Shown here: positions 1-6,980 of the stretch, one piece after another | Position numbering within the stretch: the first letter of the stretch is position 1 | How the letters are laid out: each line of letters starts with the position of its first letter | Assembly: GCA_910578825.1 (NCBI GenBank) | Contig: CAJTSB010000025.1 | Coordinates: 1 to 36,055 of the forward strand | DNA from: an uncultured Lachnospiraceae bacterium | Lineage (GTDB): Bacteria; Bacillota; Clostridia; Lachnospirales; Lachnospiraceae | Direction: 5' to 3' | DNA length: 36,055 nucleotides | Position numbers and translations under genes: made by a program | Notes under the pieces: generated by a model | The model's input: the letters and a program-made list of their open reading frames with translations, nothing else | Databases searched by the model: none | Told to the model about the DNA's origin: nothing

Positions 1-130
1 TGCCGATGACGTGGGAGGAGCGGTTCATGAGCAGGAGGGAGGGCATCTTAAATTTCCCGGTGTACTTGTCTAACTTAATGATTTCACATGGTTTTTTGTA
101 TGTCTGTTGCTGGTTATTGATGTTAAACAC
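1..130 (-). CDS. Truncated phage-type protein, N-terminus only
   Basis: An open frame on the minus strand runs off the left edge of the window, leaving about 43 codons. Visible residues include a stretch reading EIIKLDKYTGKF followed by MPSLLLMNRSSHVIG. This resembles the N-termini of some phage tail or baseplate proteins, but that is only an impression. The GTG at 130 is one possible start; a purine-rich AAAGGGG lies immediately upstream, too close for a normal ribosome site, so the true start may be a few codons further in. It follows the tail-assembly-like gene by about 37 bases in the same direction and probably belongs to the same transcript. Coding status is likely; function is unknown. 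Confidence 0.45.
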   Translation of the reverse strand, partial: MFNINNQQQTYKKPCEIIKLDKYTGKFKMPSLLLMNRSSHVIG

Positions 131-167
131 CCCTTTCAGAAAAATTTTGGTTATTTAGGAGCAATGA

Positions 168-953
168 TTACTCGATTTTGTTTCTCAATTCGTTTTCATC
201 CGTTTTTAAATCTTTGTATTGGTCTGTAACTTCCAGGCTTGTCATCCAGTGTTTCAGCGGCTCTTTGAAAGTCACCATTCCACTCATCTGTCCAGCCCGA
301 CATGCCTCGTATTCGTCATGTTTATTGATGCGTTTAATGTATCTCCAGAATTTTCGAATGGTCATATTGGAGACATATTCTTCCGTGACATTCATGGAAA
401 TGACGAGAGAATCAATATAGTCTTCAATATCTGCCTTTTCATTCTGTTTCTTTGCCTCAAACTCTTTTGCCTTTTCCAGGGCATGTATGGTATCAATATT
501 CGTGAAATCATCAATGTCGAAGTCGATATCGTTTTGAAGGATGACAATTTTTCTGATATCGTCAAATACCGGACTGGTTATCTGAAATCCATTGATAAAA
601 ATGTCCAGGGTTGTGGTATTGTACGTGACTTCTGCCTTGTTTCCACATACTATTTGCAGCATTCCTATAACAAAATCATAGAAAAACGGCAGCAGCGGCA
701 GATTGTAATTCTGTGCCAGTTCGGCATTTCTGCAGGCATATCGGATGAAGTCAAGATATTCCATTTTGATAATTTGTTTTTCCCGGAATACCGCGTCTTT
801 TCGCAGCGTGAAAGCCATCTGGTATTGTTGAAAAATCATGATGTCCTTCATCCTGACCGGATACAGTGTAATCGAGTCATTGTATGAAACCTCTTTATTA
901 AAAATAAGAGATGGGAATAGCGTTTGCTTTGTAATTTCCGTGATAATCACCAC
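168..953 (-). CDS. Phage tail-assembly-like protein (261 aa)
   Basis: The N-terminal part reads ITLYPVRMKDIMIFQQYQ and then KMEYLDFIRYACRNAE. This pattern (a 'YPV-MKD--xFQ' segment followed by 'ISM-YLEF') is one I associate with tail assembly chaperone or baseplate-type proteins of Firmicutes phages. There is no signal peptide or membrane segment. The C-terminal third is charged and ends with a conserved-looking MVTFKEPLKHWMTSLE. Start is GTG at 953 (a second in-frame GTG follows directly); the ribosome site is a modest GGAAG. It sits 19 bases after the HU-like gene and appears to be co-transcribed with it and the polymerase. The phage origin is better supported by this neighbourhood than by the protein alone. 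Confidence 0.5.
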   Translation of the reverse strand: MVIITEITKQTLFPSLIFNKEVSYNDSITLYPVRMKDIMIFQQYQMAFTLRKDAVFREKQIIKMEYLDFIRYACRNAELAQNYNLPLLPFFYDFVIGMLQIVCGNKAEVTYNTTTLDIFINGFQITSPVFDDIRKIVILQNDIDFDIDDFTNIDTIHALEKAKEFEAKKQNEKADIEDYIDSLVISMNVTEEYVSNMTIRKFWRYIKRINKHDEYEACRAGQMSGMVTFKEPLKHWMTSLEVTDQYKDLKTDENELRNKIE

Positions 954-972
954 CTTCCATATAGTTGTAATT

Positions 973-1311
973 TTATCTGGTCAGGGACAACGCTGTTGTT
1001 GAATCACTGCCAAATAATGTCTGGTTAATCTGTCCATTGTAATATTTCGAGGAACAGGCTTTTACGTTGACATGTTCTGGACAGTCTATATTTTGAAACA
1101 TTCCCTTGGAATAATGTTTTCTTCCTATAAATGTCCGTTTGATGCTGAATCCGTGAAATATTTTTATGGTTATGTCTTCCGATGGGGCGGTGGAAGAAAG
1201 GCAGTCAAAGACAACATGCTCCGCCGATTTTAAAACCTGTCTTACGGTTGCTGCATTGAGATCTTCGCTGTCTGCAATCTGGTTGATTAATGATTCCTGT
1301 GAAATATTCAA
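973..1311 (-). CDS. HU/IHF-like DNA-binding protein, divergent, phage type
   Basis: This 112-aa protein begins with a helix-rich segment, ISQESLINQIADSEDLNAATVRQVL, matching the start of HU-family proteins, which bend and coat DNA. It is followed by a beta segment, ITIKIFHGFSIKRTFIGRK, where HU has its GxGxFxxxxR strand. The C-terminal part is longer and unlike chromosomal HU, so it is a divergent phage-type member. Start is TTG at 1311, chosen because a strong GGAGG lies nine bases upstream. It is immediately downstream of the YonO-like polymerase; in Bacillus phage SPbeta an HU-like gene (yonN) also neighbours yonO, so the pair looks like a conserved late-gene module. Family assignment is moderate because no search was possible. 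Confidence 0.55.
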   Translation of the reverse strand: MNISQESLINQIADSEDLNAATVRQVLKSAEHVVFDCLSSTAPSEDITIKIFHGFSIKRTFIGRKHYSKGMFQNIDCPEHVNVKACSSKYYNGQINQTLFGSDSTTALSLTR

Positions 1312-1398
1312 AATCTTTTACCTCCAATCCTCTGTCAGATTCGATGGATTTCAGTTGTGCGATATTTGTACATTTCTATATAGGCACAAATTTTCTGG

Positions 1399-1451
1399 CG
1401 TTATTTACGGACGATTTTTTCGATGATGTTTTATTTCATCCGTAAATAACG
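1399..1451. repeat. 13-bp perfect inverted repeat with 27-base spacer
   Basis: The arm CGTTATTTACGGA at 1399-1411 is exactly reverse-complemented at 1439-1451. The right arm is itself a small palindrome, CCGT-N5-ACGG (1440-1452). It lies between the end of the polymerase gene and the HU-like gene on the minus strand. It could be a hairpin in the mRNA, a processing or attenuation site, or a recognition site for a DNA-binding protein of the phage. There is no run of T after it on either strand, so it is not a standard intrinsic terminator. Confidence 0.6.
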
Positions 1452-1459
1452 GGTGAATG

Positions 1460-4123
1460 TTATCCATGATTAAATGGGGACAATCGCTGCCGCCTCTTTT
1501 TTTGCCTTTCATATTCCCGGTTGTGGATAATCTGGCAAGCGTTGCACCGGCAGGTGCGTTTGTTTTTGAGGGGAATTTCAAACCACTCATTACAATCGAC
1601 GCATGGAATATATTTGGTTTTGGGTACGGCGATATTTTGCTCCAGATGATGGACAATGTACTGGCCATAACAGAACCAGAGCAGTTGTTTGTATCTTTTT
1701 TCCCTGCCGTAGAGATATTCTACGAGCATATCTGCAATTGTCTCTTCCGGAATGCCTGATTTTGCAAATTCTCCTCTGATTTTACAGGCGATGTAGCGGA
1801 GATTATCAATATATTCATCTTTCATATGAACCATATAACGGTACTGCCTGTTCAATTTGTCATATAAATCAGAAATTTCCTTTTTACAGACGATGTTTCC
1901 ATCGGACATCATTTTCCGGTATTCAATGCGTCCTAATTTCAGACTGCGCGTATTGATAGGCTTGTCCGGAATTCTGTCGTAAATTTTATTGACCAGGCTT
2001 TCATTGCGCACACTGAGCTGCGACTTGTCTTTATCTTTTGCATATTCAAAAAAAGCTGGTAATTTGAAATTCGTGTATTTTGATACGACCGGGTGAAACC
2101 ATGCGGGGCGTTTCGGCATATATAATGTTTTGGCAGCGTCAATGCAGAAATTATTTTCCATGCACAATAATTTTACGGTATCCATGGCCTCCTGTTTTTC
2201 GCGTTCAGAACCTTTCACAAATACATCATGGTTCCATATTTTGGAGATATCATTGCTGTACAGACCGATATTTCCGTTGGTAAATGCTTTTATCAATCCC
2301 GCATAAATGGTCTGATGGTTGAGTTCGGTTGGCTCGGCTTTGCGCATGTTATAATAGAGCGGAACAATGCCCTTCATATTGCGTTCTGCAATTTTGATAA
2401 AATCCGGGTCTGCAATTACCAGACTGCGATCCCCGTCAACATCAAACTGGAGAAGCTTACTGATCAAATCATGCGTGCTTGTGTAGACGGCATTTGTAGG
2501 AAACCATTCGCGTATAAATTTGCTGCGCTCACCGTATGTTTCATTTGCAGCGTTATAACGGACAGCGTGTTCCTTATACAGATGCGGGCTTCGCAGGCAG
2601 TCCAGCCGATCTGTGTGCCTGAACAGCCAGCAGAATACCTCCTTGTCGCTGAGTAAACCAGGCGGATTTTCGATATGTCCGAACCAGTATTCGCAGGCGG
2701 CATAAAAGTCGGGCAGCAGGAAGGTAAATTTGCCATCAACTTCCAGCTTTCCGCTGCGATATTTTCTCAGAAGGCTGTTCTTTGCCTCTCGGATGACGTC
2801 TTTGGCGTAGGTGTCGCTCAACAAGGCGGGATAAATTTTAATTGCCTGTTGAAACGGGCTCATTTTTGTGTTGTATGGCGTAATTCCGAGAATGTCCATC
2901 ATGGATTCTTTCGATGAGCAGATGTTTCGGATGCGTTCGGCAGATTTATCCGTAAGCAAATTTATTTCCTCATCGGTAACATTGGTGAGCGTTTGCAGCA
3001 TCTGATAATTTATTCTTGCATTTTTGATTCGCTCTTCTTCGACATTGCATTTGCCAGCGCTGCAATGGTACATACGAAAGAAGGCTTTGTACTCGTCCCA
3101 GGAGTCATAATATTTTGCCATTTTAAACTGACTTCTGGTAAAGATGATCTGAATATCCTCCTTGATAATGTCATGTTCTTTGCCATAGATGTCTGTGATT
3201 ATGGGAGCATAATCATGTACCTGTACAAATTTGCGGAAATCAAATACGCCCAATAATCCTTTGATCCAGGGAGCGCGAACCATAAAGTTTACAGAGGATA
3301 CGCAGGGCAAGACCATACCGGCTCCATCCGTATGAGGGATTGGCACATAATCCGTCTTTCGCGTGATGGAATAATCCGATTCGTCTACAAAATCAAAGGT
3401 ACCGTATACATTTGTCTCAAAATCTTCAATTACAATGGATTTATCAATGTCAAATTCGTTCCATTCGTCGGTTGCGGAATTTGCCAGCGCCATATATGCC
3501 AGATGTTTATTTACATTGTTTCCGCCTTTGGCGTTGATTTTATCAATGGTAAGACCACACATTACTGTCTTTTCGATCCTGCGCCATACGGATTCCTTGA
3601 TGAAGACAGTCTTTTTCCTGCGGATTTGCCCGGCGGAAGAGGTAAAATACTTATATTTTTCTCCTTTATATGTAAAACCATAAAATGAAATATCCTGGAA
3701 TATATCAAAATAATAAACCTGTACTACAAGTAACGATTCGGTAAGTTCATCCTGTGAAATGCCAATCGTCCTGCTCAAAGCGGAATCAAAAATGGATATA
3801 ATATTGGTGTCATGTAAAGAATCTTCCTTTAATACGCGTATATGGTCTTTTCCATGCGTCAGTTTATTTTGGCGAACCTTATTTGACAAAAGATTCAGTA
3901 ATTTTTCTTTAGTCTGTCTAGCTTTTTCTGTTTTGTGTTTCAACAGCTCTGTCCAGTGCAGATATTCAGGATTCATTTGAGCATTTTCCATTTTTGCTAT
4001 CTTATTCTGGATATCGTTGCGCTCGCTGCGATACTTGCAATACATGTCATGCAGATATTTTTCATGTCCGCTGTAAAAATGTCCCGTGTCAACAGAATAC
4101 AGATGGTATTGTTTATCAAGCAA
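1460..4123 (-). CDS. YonO/QDE-1-like two-barrel RNA polymerase (887 aa)
   Basis: This is a single-chain nucleic-acid polymerase of the double-psi beta-barrel superfamily, the family of eukaryotic RNA-silencing RdRPs (QDE-1) and the SPbeta phage RNA polymerase YonO. Barrel 1 signatures are TDGAGMVLP (about 265-273, matching the DGxG motif of RdRPs), RAPWIKGLLGV (283-293) and FTRSQFKMAKY (328-338). Barrel 2 has RSPHLYKEHAVR (511-522) and the Mg-binding active site FDVDGD (560-565, at 2429-2446), with all three Asp present. A basic four-Cys zinc finger (Cys 841, 844, 858, 860 and 863) closes the protein. The start is TTG at 4123, preceded by AGGAGG. Length is close to YonO. It is probably DNA-dependent and serves phage late genes (inference from YonO), but an RNA template cannot be excluded. 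It is not a beta/beta' subunit of cellular RNAP, being far too short. Confidence 0.85.
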   Translation of the reverse strand: MLDKQYHLYSVDTGHFYSGHEKYLHDMYCKYRSERNDIQNKIAKMENAQMNPEYLHWTELLKHKTEKARQTKEKLLNLLSNKVRQNKLTHGKDHIRVLKEDSLHDTNIISIFDSALSRTIGISQDELTESLLVVQVYYFDIFQDISFYGFTYKGEKYKYFTSSAGQIRRKKTVFIKESVWRRIEKTVMCGLTIDKINAKGGNNVNKHLAYMALANSATDEWNEFDIDKSIVIEDFETNVYGTFDFVDESDYSITRKTDYVPIPHTDGAGMVLPCVSSVNFMVRAPWIKGLLGVFDFRKFVQVHDYAPIITDIYGKEHDIIKEDIQIIFTRSQFKMAKYYDSWDEYKAFFRMYHCSAGKCNVEEERIKNARINYQMLQTLTNVTDEEINLLTDKSAERIRNICSSKESMMDILGITPYNTKMSPFQQAIKIYPALLSDTYAKDVIREAKNSLLRKYRSGKLEVDGKFTFLLPDFYAACEYWFGHIENPPGLLSDKEVFCWLFRHTDRLDCLRSPHLYKEHAVRYNAANETYGERSKFIREWFPTNAVYTSTHDLISKLLQFDVDGDRSLVIADPDFIKIAERNMKGIVPLYYNMRKAEPTELNHQTIYAGLIKAFTNGNIGLYSNDISKIWNHDVFVKGSEREKQEAMDTVKLLCMENNFCIDAAKTLYMPKRPAWFHPVVSKYTNFKLPAFFEYAKDKDKSQLSVRNESLVNKIYDRIPDKPINTRSLKLGRIEYRKMMSDGNIVCKKEISDLYDKLNRQYRYMVHMKDEYIDNLRYIACKIRGEFAKSGIPEETIADMLVEYLYGREKRYKQLLWFCYGQYIVHHLEQNIAVPKTKYIPCVDCNEWFEIPLKNKRTCRCNACQIIHNREYERQKKRRQRLSPFNHG

Positions 4124-4127
4124 TGGC

Positions 4128-4373
4128 TTACGCCTCCTTTTTCTCTGGTGTTTCAGTTGATAGTTTCTGCCTGTCAGAAGACTGTCGAAATAAGGTGTTC
4201 ATTCTGCACTGGCTGTCAAATTTCGCGTCATATGCGATGCGTCTGGCGATAAAGGAATCGCTTGCGTAATTATTTCCTCTGTAATCGGTATTGAAGTCGG
4301 AAGGATAAATTAATCCCCCGAATCTGGTATGGTCTGCTTTATAAACATTGGCTTTGTAATTTGTTTTTTTCAT
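4128..4373 (-). CDS. Small basic protein upstream of the polymerase (81 aa)
   Basis: I do not recognise this protein. It is rich in Lys, Arg, Tyr and Asn, begins MKKTNYKANVYKAD and ends TPEKKEA, with no membrane segment. The start at 4373 is preferred over an ATG eight codons upstream because the AGGAGA ribosome site lies inside that extension. It ends four bases before the TTG of the polymerase, so translational coupling is likely, and it is the first gene of the minus-strand unit. A polymerase accessory or regulatory role is possible, but only by position. Confidence 0.6.
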   Translation of the reverse strand: MKKTNYKANVYKADHTRFGGLIYPSDFNTDYRGNNYASDSFIARRIAYDAKFDSQCRMNTLFRQSSDRQKLSTETPEKKEA

Positions 4374-4463
4374 TTTATGATGGATTCTCCTTTCCATGTG
4401 TTCCTCGTTGATTTGATTTTTGCGTTATAATTTATATTTCTCTTTTTTGACTGGGAAAGTATT

Positions 4464-4477
4464 CGAATGTTTGTTCT
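4464..4477. promoter_or_regulatory. Second, weaker LexA-like box
   Basis: CGAATGTTTGTTCT matches 11 of 14 positions of the Bacillus-type SOS consensus CGAACRNRYGTTYC. It lies between the two divergent units, 21 bases upstream of the perfect half-sites at 4498-4509. It could help LexA cover the minus-strand promoter too. I saw no convincing -35/-10 pair for the minus strand, only A/T-rich TATAAA and TATAAC candidates around 4426-4439. Confidence 0.35.
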
Positions 4478-4486
4478 AAAAACATA

Positions 4487-4515
4487 TTGACAAAACAGAA
4501 CATGCGTTCTATAAT
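4487..4515 (+). promoter_or_regulatory. Consensus promoter with LexA/SOS box in the spacer
   Basis: TTGACA (4487-4492) and TATAAT (4510-4515) are both perfect and separated by exactly 17 bases. The last 12 spacer bases, 4498-4509, read GAAC-ATGC-GTTC, an exact GAAC-N4-GTTC SOS box (12 of 14 with flanks). LexA bound here would block RNA polymerase directly. The promoter drives the sigma-like, DUF262 and small phage-type genes, with a leader of about 90 bases. This predicts induction of the unit by DNA damage. Confidence 0.85.
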
Positions 4516-4612
4516 AACGATTACAACGACAGGAATTCTCGAAACCATAGGAAAATATTTGCGGGAGACCGAATATAGCAAAAGATCATGTATATCAGAA
4601 AGGTGCAGCAGT

Positions 4613-5170
4613 ATGGAACAGATATTACGGAGCTATTATGAGAACAATGCAGGAAAACTTCGCGGGATGGTCGATAAGATATTATCAAAATTTGGCGGGT
4701 TGTCAGGCAAGGATATGGATGATTTCTATTCCCTTGCAAACGAAGTGTTTGTAGATGCAATGAGACGGTATCATGGTTCACAGTCTTTTGATTCTTTTTT
4801 ATATTCTTGTCTGTCGAACCGGATTAAGACAGAAATAACAAGAAGAAATCGGGAGAAACGCAAGATAGACAGAGTATCGATACCGATTGACACACCGGTT
4901 GGCGATGAGGAAGATACTACCATTGGCGATATGATCGCGGATGATTTTACCATTGAGAAAGAATTATTTGAAAAGGGTGAAGGTGGATATAGCAGGAGAA
5001 TGCGTTTGTATCTCAGCAAGCTGTCAGAGCTGCAGAAGGGAGTTTTAGAACGGAGCATAGCCGGTTATTTGCCACGCGAAATCAAGGAAGAATTACAGTT
5101 AAGTGACAAACAGTACGCAGATTGCTGCGCAGCAATTCAGTCATACAGAAATGTTTCTGTTTTATTATAG
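4613..5170 (+). CDS. Sigma-70-like transcription factor (phage type, 185 aa)
   Basis: Residues about 33-85 read like sigma region 2: an acidic DMDDFYSLANEVFVDAM, then SFDSFLYSCLSNRIKTEI and the basic RRNREKRK. Residues about 133-180 (LSKLSELQKGVLERSIAGYLPREIKEEL) fit a region 4 helix-turn-helix, with an unusually Cys-rich end. An acidic linker joins them. The start at 4613 is chosen for its AAAGGTG ribosome site; a longer frame begins at 4487 but that part overlaps the promoter. It is the first gene of the SOS-controlled unit. It may redirect host RNA polymerase to phage promoters, in contrast to the self-sufficient polymerase encoded divergently. Assignment rests on pattern and length. Confidence 0.65.
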   Translation: MEQILRSYYENNAGKLRGMVDKILSKFGGLSGKDMDDFYSLANEVFVDAMRRYHGSQSFDSFLYSCLSNRIKTEITRRNREKRKIDRVSIPIDTPVGDEEDTTIGDMIADDFTIEKELFEKGEGGYSRRMRLYLSKLSELQKGVLERSIAGYLPREIKEELQLSDKQYADCCAAIQSYRNVSVLL

Positions 5171-5219
5171 ATGATACGAAAGAAAATGATACGAAAGATG
5201 AGGACGGGAGGGGTTCTAA

Positions 5220-6602
5220 ATGGCGAGACCGAGAAAACAGACGTATACTTTGGATATGTATTTAAGAAAAGTTCGAAAGGGAGATATTGACAATAATGCA
5301 GATGTACAGAGAAATTTTGTATGGAATAATGAGCAGATCAATGAGTTGATTGTCACGGTGCTTACAGATGATTACATACCACCGATTATTCTGGGAGAAG
5401 AGGAGAATTCCAAATTGCATATCGTAGACGGCGGGTGCAGGACTGCGGCTTTGCGGAAGTTTCGGGATATGAATTATAAGATCACATCTTCGGTAGAGAA
5501 TTCTTTGATTCCATATAAGAAGAAGGTCATGGACGGGAACGAAGTTGTTACTTACGAGGATGCAGAGTTTGATATCAAGAATAAAACATATGAGAAACTT
5601 CCGGAAGAGTTGAGAGAAAAGTTTGACGAATACCAGATGGAAACGGTCATTCATGAATTCTGTGACAGCCACAAAATATCGGGATATATCAAGCGCTATA
5701 ACAATCATGTTGCAATGAATACAGACCAGAAAGCGTTTACATATCTTAATAAATTTGCCGGTCGTGTCCGCGAGATTTTAGAAGGCAGATTCTTTATTGA
5801 ATGTAATAATTATTCGGAGAAGGATAAAACAAAGGGCGTGGTTGAGAGAATTGTTGTAGAGACTATGATGTGTATGAATCATTTTGATAACTGGAAAACG
5901 CAGGCCAGAGCTTCCTGTAAGTTTCTGAATGAAAATGCAACGGATGAGGAGTTTGACAGATTTGCGGATAACTTACACAGGCTGGAAACGATAGTAACAG
6001 ACGATATCAGGGATATATTTAATAAGAAAGATTCCTTTATATTTCTTACGTTATTCGACCGGTTTATCAGTCTGGGAATGGAAGACGATAAGTTTGCAGG
6101 ATTCCTCAGAGAATTTAAGAATAATTACAGAGCTGCAAAAAGAAATAAAAAGGGTTTGTTGTTTGATGAAATTGATAAGGAACTGAGTACGAAAGACAAG
6201 CAGGTGATTATAGATAAATTGGATATGCTGGAAGAATTAATGCGCGAGTTCTTACATGGGAAGGCGCATGATGTAGCGCAAAAGAACATAGAAACGTTTC
6301 TTGCGGAGAATCTTGGCGTACCTCCACAGACCATACGCGCTGATCTGGATTTATATATTGAGTCTTTAAATTTATTGCTGGAAGAAACCGTAAGAGTAGA
6401 TTCCAGATTGCGGAATAAGGGGAATCGAGTCTCGCTGTTGGCAATGATGGCATATTCTTACAGGGAAGATAAAGATCTGGATGCGTGGATGGCTGAGTAT
6501 GCAAAGAAACATAATACCTATCTTGCAGACCAGAGAAAGAATTTTATTTCTATGAGAAATGATTTTGAAAGATTTTGCAAACGAAAGAGAAAAAGTGCGT
6601 AA
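5220..6602 (+). CDS. DUF262-domain protein (ParB/GmrS-like N-terminus, 460 aa)
   Basis: The first 85 residues carry the DUF262 signature: DVQRNFVW (28-35), then IPPIILGE, then IVDGGCRTAALRKF (68-81). The family is related to the ParB/Srx fold, acts as an NTP-driven nuclease or regulator in GmrSD-type restriction, and is also common in phages. The usual DGQQR is here DGGCR, so the loop is altered. The remaining 370 residues are helical and charged, without an HNH motif, so a GmrD-type nuclease half is missing. The start has a GGGAGGGG site. Two copies of ATGATACGAAAG lie in the 49-base gap before it. It is 49 bases after the sigma-like gene and 12 before the next, so one operon. Function in the phage is unknown. 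Confidence 0.7.
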   Translation: MARPRKQTYTLDMYLRKVRKGDIDNNADVQRNFVWNNEQINELIVTVLTDDYIPPIILGEEENSKLHIVDGGCRTAALRKFRDMNYKITSSVENSLIPYKKKVMDGNEVVTYEDAEFDIKNKTYEKLPEELREKFDEYQMETVIHEFCDSHKISGYIKRYNNHVAMNTDQKAFTYLNKFAGRVREILEGRFFIECNNYSEKDKTKGVVERIVVETMMCMNHFDNWKTQARASCKFLNENATDEEFDRFADNLHRLETIVTDDIRDIFNKKDSFIFLTLFDRFISLGMEDDKFAGFLREFKNNYRAAKRNKKGLLFDEIDKELSTKDKQVIIDKLDMLEELMREFLHGKAHDVAQKNIETFLAENLGVPPQTIRADLDLYIESLNLLLEETVRVDSRLRNKGNRVSLLAMMAYSYREDKDLDAWMAEYAKKHNTYLADQRKNFISMRNDFERFCKRKRKSA

Positions 6603-6614
6603 GGAGGGGGGCAT

Positions 6615-6899
6615 ATGTCAGCGGATAATGGAGTTTACATTTTGAGGACGAAGGACAGGCAGATTCGTGTGGCGCATTTGCAGGCAGTCAACGGACTGTT
6701 TGATTGTAGAGGAAAATACATACCGGAACAGATTCACAGGCATTTTGGCAGCAGCAAATATACGAAAAATATGGATAAGGCAATTATAATTGCGCAGAAT
6801 ATGAAAAACAAATTACCAGTATGTGAGTATGGAATACAGGTTCTGCCATATTGTAATAAGACCTGGAAGGAGATTTTAGACTTTACGAAAAGTTTATAA
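6615..6899 (+). CDS. Small phage-type protein (94 aa)
   Basis: The protein starts MSADNGVYILRTKDRQIRVAHLQAVN. Proteins with this 'M-S-x-D-N-G-x-Y-I-L-x-T' start followed by 'xRVxHxQAxxN' occur widely in phages and mobile elements, without known function. A strong AAGGAGGGGG lies eight bases upstream. It is the last gene of the SOS-controlled unit and the last element gene before the clpB promoter, whose CIRCE element begins only 14 bases after this stop codon. Confidence 0.65.
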   Translation: MSADNGVYILRTKDRQIRVAHLQAVNGLFDCRGKYIPEQIHRHFGSSKYTKNMDKAIIIAQNMKNKLPVCEYGIQVLPYCNKTWKEILDFTKSL

Positions 6900-6913
6900 A
6901 TTTTCTGAAAATA

Positions 6914-6940
6914 TTAGCACTCAACTATTGACAGTGCTAA
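6914..6940. promoter_or_regulatory. CIRCE element (HrcA operator)
   Basis: TTAGCACTC (6914-6922), a nine-base spacer and CAGTGCTAA (6932-6940) match the CIRCE consensus TTAGCACTC-N9-GAGTGCTAA at 17 of 18 positions. It overlaps the -35 box of the clpB promoter, so HrcA bound here should repress clpB until heat or folding stress. Confidence 0.9.
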
Positions 6941-6956
6941 CAATCGGTGCTATGGT
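6928..6956 (+). promoter_or_regulatory. clpB promoter
   Basis: TTGACA at 6928-6933, a 17-base spacer and TATGGT at 6951-6956. The -35 box sits inside the CIRCE element. The leader to the clpB start is short, about 18 bases. Confidence 0.75.
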
Positions 6957-6980
6957 TAGCTTATGAAAGGAGGAAGCCTT

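Noticed and set aside
1460..4123. Fragment of cellular RNAP beta'
   Set aside because: DxDGD is shared with beta' (NADFDGD), but the other motifs and the length fit the QDE-1/YonO branch and not beta'.
4128..4397. Longer start of the small gene upstream of the polymerase
   Set aside because: The AGGAGA ribosome site lies inside the extra eight codons, so the start at 4373 is better.
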